The position numbers and the translations under genes are program-made. A DNA stretch of 64,000 nt, taken from the NCBI RefSeq assembly GCF_003367235.1, contig NZ_QRGP01000001.1, positions 1,178,001 through 1,242,000 on the forward strand. Reading direction: 5' to 3'. The stretch comes from Sphingorhabdus pulchriflava (GTDB lineage: Bacteria > Pseudomonadota > Alphaproteobacteria > Sphingomonadales > Sphingomonadaceae). Positions 58,601-64,000 of this stretch are shown here, piece by piece (within the stretch, counting starts at the first letter, position 1; every line of letters begins with the position of its first letter). Below the pieces are notes generated by a model that made no database searches, had not been told where the DNA came from, and saw only the letters and a list, made by a program, of their open reading frames with translations.

Positions 58601-60786
58601 TCGATGAGCCTGAACTGGCCCGCTATCAGCGTAGCTTCAACGGAATCAAGGCGGAGTATCGCAGCGACGAAGTGCACGCGCAGGCCTTTGCAGCCGACAC
58701 CCCCTATCGCTATCGTCGCGAGGAAATCCAGGGCACCGGCCTGACCGGCCCTTATGCTCTGGCCACACGCGATATCCTCGCCAACAGTGAGCGCATCACT
58801 ATCGAAACGCGTGATCGTCTGCAGTCAAACATCATCATCGACCGCAAAACCCTCGTGCGCCATATCGACTATGACATCGATTACCTCGCCGGAACGCTGC
58901 GTTTCCGTGAGCCCATATTGTCGCGCTCAAGCGGCCTGAACCCGCAATTCATCATCGCCGAATATGAGGTCGATGGCGTTGGCAAGCGTGTTAACAACGC
59001 CGGTGGGCGCATGAAATGGCAGTCGCCGGACCAGAAGCTGCAAATTGCAGCGACCGCGATCCACGACGAAACCGATACCGACAAGACCAACCTCGTCGGC
59101 GCCGACGTCCGCTATCGTCCGACCGCCAACACAGAATTGCGCGCCGAATTTGCAGCAACCGATGGCAAGGCCAATGCCGGAAGCACAACCACCGACGCCG
59201 GTGGCGCGTCGGCTGTGCTGCTCGAGGCCGAACATCATGGTGCGAAGCTTGACGTGCTGGCCTATTATCGCCGCCAGTCGGCCCGCTTCGGCGTCGGCCA
59301 GACCAACCGGAGTGAAGTTGGCACCGAGAAATTCGGCCTCGATGGCCGCTATCGCCTGACCGACAAGCTGTCGATTTCGGCAATTGGCTATCAGGAAGAT
59401 TATATCGAAACCGGTGCCCGTCGCATCGCGGGATCGACCGAACTCGAATATCGTAACGACAAGGCCTCGCTGCGTGCTGGCATCACCCATGCGGATGATA
59501 AGCTAGCCGATGGTACAACCAACAAGTCGACGCTGGCTCGTATCGCTGGTTCGTACAAGCTGACCAGCAAGCTTGAACTCGACGCACAGACCGAGTTTGC
59601 TCTGGGTGGCGAAGATGAGAGCATCGACTTCCCTGCCCGCCACCGTCTTGGCGCACGCTATGCGATCCGCAACGATATCGCATTGGTCGGCAGCTATGAA
59701 ATTGCCAAGGGTGAGAATATCGACGCACGCACCGCACGTATCGGCTTTGACATCGCCCCCTGGGCCGGCGGTCGCATCGTAGCAAGTGCCAACCAGCAGG
59801 ATATTGGCGAGTTCGGTGCGCGCAGCTTCGCCTCTTATGGCCTCGCGCAATCGTTCAAGATCAATGACAAATGGTCGGTGGATTTCACGCTCGATGGCAA
59901 CCAGACCATCGGTGGCTTTGACCGCAGCGATGTTATCAATCCGTTGCAGCCCGTTGCATCAGGCGGTTTCCTGGGCAGCGATGGCACGCTGACCGAAGAT
60001 TTTGTCGCTGTCACTGGCGGTGCCAGCTATCATGGTGAACGCTGGAGCTGGACGGGTCGTGCCGAATGGCGTGATGGCGATACTACGCAGCGTTATGGTC
60101 TGACGACCGCTATCCTGCGCCAGATTGGCGAAGGCAAGGCCGTGGGCGGCGCGCTCAACTGGTTCAAGGCGAAGCAGGATGGCGGCGCATCGACAACGAC
60201 CGCGCAGGCGGAAATCAGCTGGGCCAACCGCCCCTCGGGCAGCCAGTGGTCGTTCCTAAACAAGACCGAATATCGCTATGACTCGGTGAAGAACGCAACT
60301 GCAGGTCTTCCGGGACCGGTTGGCGGTGCGCCGTTGCTTGTCAGCGGTGACGTCAAATCGACCCGCATCATCAACAGCCTGTCGGTCAACTACACCCCGA
60401 TCGACGAGCGCGATGGCAGCTTCATCGAACGCGGCGAATATGCCTTCTTCTGGGGCACCCGCTACAACACCGACCGTTTTGGCGCGGACGATGTCAAGGG
60501 TTGGAGCAATGTTGTCGGCGCCGACTTGCGCTTTGATTTCTCAGATATCGCAGATGTGGGCATCTCGGGTACGGCGCGCATTGGCACCTCGGGCAAGAAT
60601 ATCTTCTGGTCGGGTGGCCCAACACTGACGGTGACGCCGTTCGACAACTCGAACGTCACGCTAGGTTACAATTTTGTCGGCTTTGAAGATCGCGACTTCG
60701 AAGAAGCCCGCTACACCCGCAGCGGCCCCTTCCTGACCTTCAAGCTGAAATTCGACCAGACCAGCTTTCAGGGTCTGGGGCTGTAA
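55699..60786 (+). CDS. Giant DUF11 / SdrD-B-like outer-membrane protein
   Basis: A 1695-aa protein. Residues 1-29 are a signal peptide (AGMLAAAAHLAAACLPAHAQ). A start module with NTAQAEW and SNSVDIVVD follows, as in the smaller partners. Residues 363-491 form a DUF11 domain (TAMPGDVVQYRIEVRNPD), and 504-558 an SdrD-B/carboxypeptidase-like domain (GISGVRVMLEDGSYAITDIDGRYHF). From about 850 on, short amphipathic strands with aromatic girdles run to the end, suggesting an outer-membrane barrel of many strands. No Shine-Dalgarno is clear at 55699. No TonB box or plug domain is seen, so it is not a normal TonB receptor. Confidence 0.8.
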   Translation: MALTKHLIKRAGMLAAAAHLAAACLPAHAQVLPNIISNTAQAEWTSGGQPLSRPSNSVDIVVDRSNPQPAALEVFRFTSASGSTQAVLPQTMCRGTNGLQPVNLQGVFAGLSTNPASISPASSIRAGEPLVLKVTASGQNSNPGAIDSFEAEISTDTGDVERITLTETGANTSVFLALVNTKAAPPAAIQGDCVLSVRPGDQLHFDLDNAQNGNPIAGADVDILVDPFGLTFDSADGTAVDGTRVTIVDAATGQPAQVFGDDGVSSFPSTIIAGSTVTDGGGQIYTFPSGFYRFPFLRQGTYRLIITPPAPYTHPSVATPAELALLTRPDGGQFVIADGSYGGIITLNDPAPVRIDVPMDRPGGSLQLRKSTSSATAMPGDVVQYRIEVRNPDRVRNSGPITVTDILPASMRLRLNSVRYNGTSVTPVATADGSEFSVVLPPLAGGASGLLTYLAEVRVDARSGDAVNRASARDNRGATSDTAEAAIRIIRDGISERFTIVGRITEGGCSVDPRKAKGISGVRVMLEDGSYAITDIDGRYHFEGVVPGLHVVQVDPSTFPLDQAPVDCAQNTRSAGSAISRFVEGRGGSLKRADFRSTQVSPRREAIQIAPKPVAPNAEERSIAGGEKDWVAGQAPGLEFLFPGTDHNPPVPAIRVAIKHAAGQRIELSANGKVVDPLNFDGAKRSGDGRVNVSIWRGVPIVAGNNALVARVLNSEGQEVAKLERQVHFATPAIQAQFLKEKSLLLADGVNRPRIAVRFTDRSGKPIQPDAVGDFSVTEPYRPAVEIDAQQASQLSGLERAAPVWRVVGEDGVAYIELEPTTASGAVAISFNFQDGQVKRTQRIETWLDPGDRPWTVVGFAAGTLGFNKLEEGLQDLAGEDDQLNVDGRIALYAKGRVTGKWLMTMAYDSDKKADDARFAGTIDPRRYYTVYADRSEQRYDAASIRRLYLKLERPQFYALFGDYQTGIDEPELARYQRSFNGIKAEYRSDEVHAQAFAADTPYRYRREEIQGTGLTGPYALATRDILANSERITIETRDRLQSNIIIDRKTLVRHIDYDIDYLAGTLRFREPILSRSSGLNPQFIIAEYEVDGVGKRVNNAGGRMKWQSPDQKLQIAATAIHDETDTDKTNLVGADVRYRPTANTELRAEFAATDGKANAGSTTTDAGGASAVLLEAEHHGAKLDVLAYYRRQSARFGVGQTNRSEVGTEKFGLDGRYRLTDKLSISAIGYQEDYIETGARRIAGSTELEYRNDKASLRAGITHADDKLADGTTNKSTLARIAGSYKLTSKLELDAQTEFALGGEDESIDFPARHRLGARYAIRNDIALVGSYEIAKGENIDARTARIGFDIAPWAGGRIVASANQQDIGEFGARSFASYGLAQSFKINDKWSVDFTLDGNQTIGGFDRSDVINPLQPVASGGFLGSDGTLTEDFVAVTGGASYHGERWSWTGRAEWRDGDTTQRYGLTTAILRQIGEGKAVGGALNWFKAKQDGGASTTTAQAEISWANRPSGSQWSFLNKTEYRYDSVKNATAGLPGPVGGAPLLVSGDVKSTRIINSLSVNYTPIDERDGSFIERGEYAFFWGTRYNTDRFGADDVKGWSNVVGADLRFDFSDIADVGISGTARIGTSGKNIFWSGGPTLTVTPFDNSNVTLGYNFVGFEDRDFEEARYTRSGPFLTFKLKFDQTSFQGLGL

Positions 60787-60789
60787 ACC

Positions 60790-62046
60790 TTAGTCTGCGA
60801 ACAGCAGAACCGGCGTTTCGACCAGCTTCTTCAGCGCCTGCACATAGCTCGCCGCATCCCAGCCATCGACAACACGGTGATCGCAGCTGATCGACAGGTT
60901 CATCAACTTGCGCGCCTCGATAGCATCGCCGACGAACACAGGGCGCTCGACAATCTTGTTGGGGCCAATGATGGCCACTTCCGGACGATTGATGACCGGT
61001 GTGGTCGCAATACCACCCAACGGCCCCAGCGAGGTCAGGGTCAACGTCGACCCCGAGAGTTCATCGCTTTTGGCGCTGCCATTGCGGGCTGCTTCGGCCA
61101 AACGGCCAATTTCGCTCGCTAACTGCCAGACATTCTTGTCTTGCGCGTCACGGATAACCGGGACCATCAGCCCTGCGTCGGTTTGCGTTGCCATCCCGAG
61201 ATGCACCGAACCGTAGCGGGTTACCACACCGGCTTCGTCGTCATAGCGGGCGTTGATCATCGGAAAATCAGGCAAGGTCTTACAGATCGCCACGATCAGG
61301 AAAGGCAGCATCGTCAATTTGGGACGACTGCCACGGTTGGCGTTCAGATCCGCCCGCATCGCTTCCAGCGCGGTGACGTCAAATTCCTCGACATAGCTGA
61401 AATGCGGGATGTTGCGCTTTGACGCCGCCATATTTTCGGCAATGCGACGGCGCATACCGATGACCTTGACCACTTCATCCGCGCGTTTCGCTGAAACGCC
61501 GGGTGCCCGGTATCCCTGCCCCGAACCATAGTTCAAATAGGCATCCAGATCGGCGTGACGGACATGCCCGCCCGACGTTTTGACGTCACTCAGTTCAACG
61601 CCAAGCTCTTTCGCACGCGCCCTAACCGCTGGAGATGCAGTGATTTTCTCCTGTTGCAGTGGAGCAGGAGCTTCAACTGGTTCAGGCTTGGCCGCTTCAG
61701 GTGCTGCTTTAACCGTTTCGGCCGGCGGAGGTGTTGAAACCGGCTCCGCCACCACTTTTGGGGCTTCCATCACGGGCTTAGGCTCGGCTTCCTCATTGCC
61801 TGCACCCTCGGTTTCAATCTCGACCAGCATCGATCCGATCGCGATGACGTCACCAGCCTCGCCCGCCACTGCAGTGACGATACCAGCCACCGGGCTTTCC
61901 ATCTCGACGGTGGCCTTGTCGGTCATCATATCGGCCAAAGGCTGGTCTTCCTCGATCCGGTCGCCAATCTTGACGTGCCAGGCAACGATTTCGGCCTCGG
62001 CAATGCCTTCACCAATGTCCGGCAGCTTGAATGTGAACTTACCCAT
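60790..62046 (-). CDS. bkdB: Branched-chain 2-oxoacid dehydrogenase E2 (acyltransferase)
   Basis: A 418-aa lipoyl enzyme. Residues 1-80 form one lipoyl domain with MTDKATVEMESP (Lys near 44). An Ala/Pro/Glu-rich linker follows, then a peripheral-subunit-binding domain (ASPAVRARAKELGVELSDV) near 137. The catalytic domain ends with DHRVVDGWDAASYV. It lies 4 bases behind the E1-beta gene and converges with the giant gene, leaving 3 bases between stops. Confidence 0.92.
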   Translation of the reverse strand: MGKFTFKLPDIGEGIAEAEIVAWHVKIGDRIEEDQPLADMMTDKATVEMESPVAGIVTAVAGEAGDVIAIGSMLVEIETEGAGNEEAEPKPVMEAPKVVAEPVSTPPPAETVKAAPEAAKPEPVEAPAPLQQEKITASPAVRARAKELGVELSDVKTSGGHVRHADLDAYLNYGSGQGYRAPGVSAKRADEVVKVIGMRRRIAENMAASKRNIPHFSYVEEFDVTALEAMRADLNANRGSRPKLTMLPFLIVAICKTLPDFPMINARYDDEAGVVTRYGSVHLGMATQTDAGLMVPVIRDAQDKNVWQLASEIGRLAEAARNGSAKSDELSGSTLTLTSLGPLGGIATTPVINRPEVAIIGPNKIVERPVFVGDAIEARKLMNLSISCDHRVVDGWDAASYVQALKKLVETPVLLFAD

Positions 62047-62050
62047 GACG

Positions 62051-64000
<1,950 letters not shown>

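Noticed and set aside
53010-60786. CRISPR or tandem DNA repeats in the DUF11 cluster
   Set aside because: The likeness is at protein-module level; no regularly spaced direct DNA repeats are present.
55699-60786. TonB-dependent receptor
   Set aside because: No TonB box or plug domain lies before the barrel-like region; DUF11 and SdrD-B-like modules are there instead.

Overview
The window comes from an alphaproteobacterium, most likely a member of the Sphingomonadales (Sphingopyxis/Sphingorhabdus-like). This rests on protein character and synteny: a moaC-moeA-lexA-comEC block next to gltA, a complete 14-subunit nuo operon followed by birA-coaX-rnj and a DUF1467 gene, zapA / 6S RNA / 5-FCL, and a GTTC-N7-GTTC SOS box in front of lexA. 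No ribosomal RNA is present, so the genus is inference. The sequence is almost fully coding, and no gap between genes exceeds about 280 bases.

Region 1 (1-10294) starts with the 3' end of trpD, then a NadR-like kinase, a DUF1289 protein, an ABC-F ATPase and lepA. Behind lepA is a scar: a small secreted protein is followed by a second, decayed copy of the lepA 3' end. That copy differs from the intact gene almost only at synonymous sites and is broken by a 46-base insert. Next comes a lower-GC three-gene island on the minus strand, coding for a ParB-fold protein, a PD-(D/E)XK-like protein and a cytosine-5 DNA methyltransferase. It looks like an unusual restriction-modification-type system. A terminase-small-subunit-like protein closes the region. 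trpC only appears at 10455, so trpD and trpC are about 10 kb apart.

Region 2 (10455-27171) is housekeeping plus a lineage-specific signalling set. It contains trpC-moaC-moeA with ATGA overlaps, SOS-controlled lexA, comEC and gltA. On the minus strand follow a histidine-kinase-like protein without the phospho-acceptor His, a DUF2336-like protein with a possible CtrA site in front, a nucleotidyltransferase-like membrane protein, and an Hpt-like protein also lacking its His. A coiled-coil membrane protein is divergent. DUF1467, rnj, coaX and birA form the downstream end of the nuo operon.

Region 3 (27177-42489) is the nuoA-N operon for respiratory complex I, tightly overlapping and in canonical order. 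Four small non-nuo genes sit inside it: a 64-aa membrane protein and a SnoaL-like protein between nuoD and nuoE, a 56-aa membrane protein between nuoE and nuoF, and a 130-aa secreted protein between nuoF and nuoG.

Region 4 (42585-52742) holds suhB, efp, thiE, a lipoprotein, an O-methyltransferase and a central carbon cluster (tkt-gap-pgk-class I aldolase). It ends with a small coiled-coil gene, zapA, 6S RNA, fau, a DUF2842 gene and a tRNA-Asp whose 3' end overlaps the DUF2842 gene.

Region 5 (53010-60786) is a secreted/outer-membrane cluster. Three exported DUF11-type proteins precede a 1695-residue protein with DUF11 and SdrD-B-like domains and a long, probably beta-barrel, C-terminal half. 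Region 6 (60790-64000) carries branched-chain 2-oxoacid dehydrogenase genes: E2, E1-beta and partial E1-alpha.

The main candidates for something undescribed are the ParB/PD-(D/E)XK/Dcm island, the DUF11 plus giant outer-membrane protein locus, the His-less kinase and Hpt pair, and the small genes coupled into the nuo operon.
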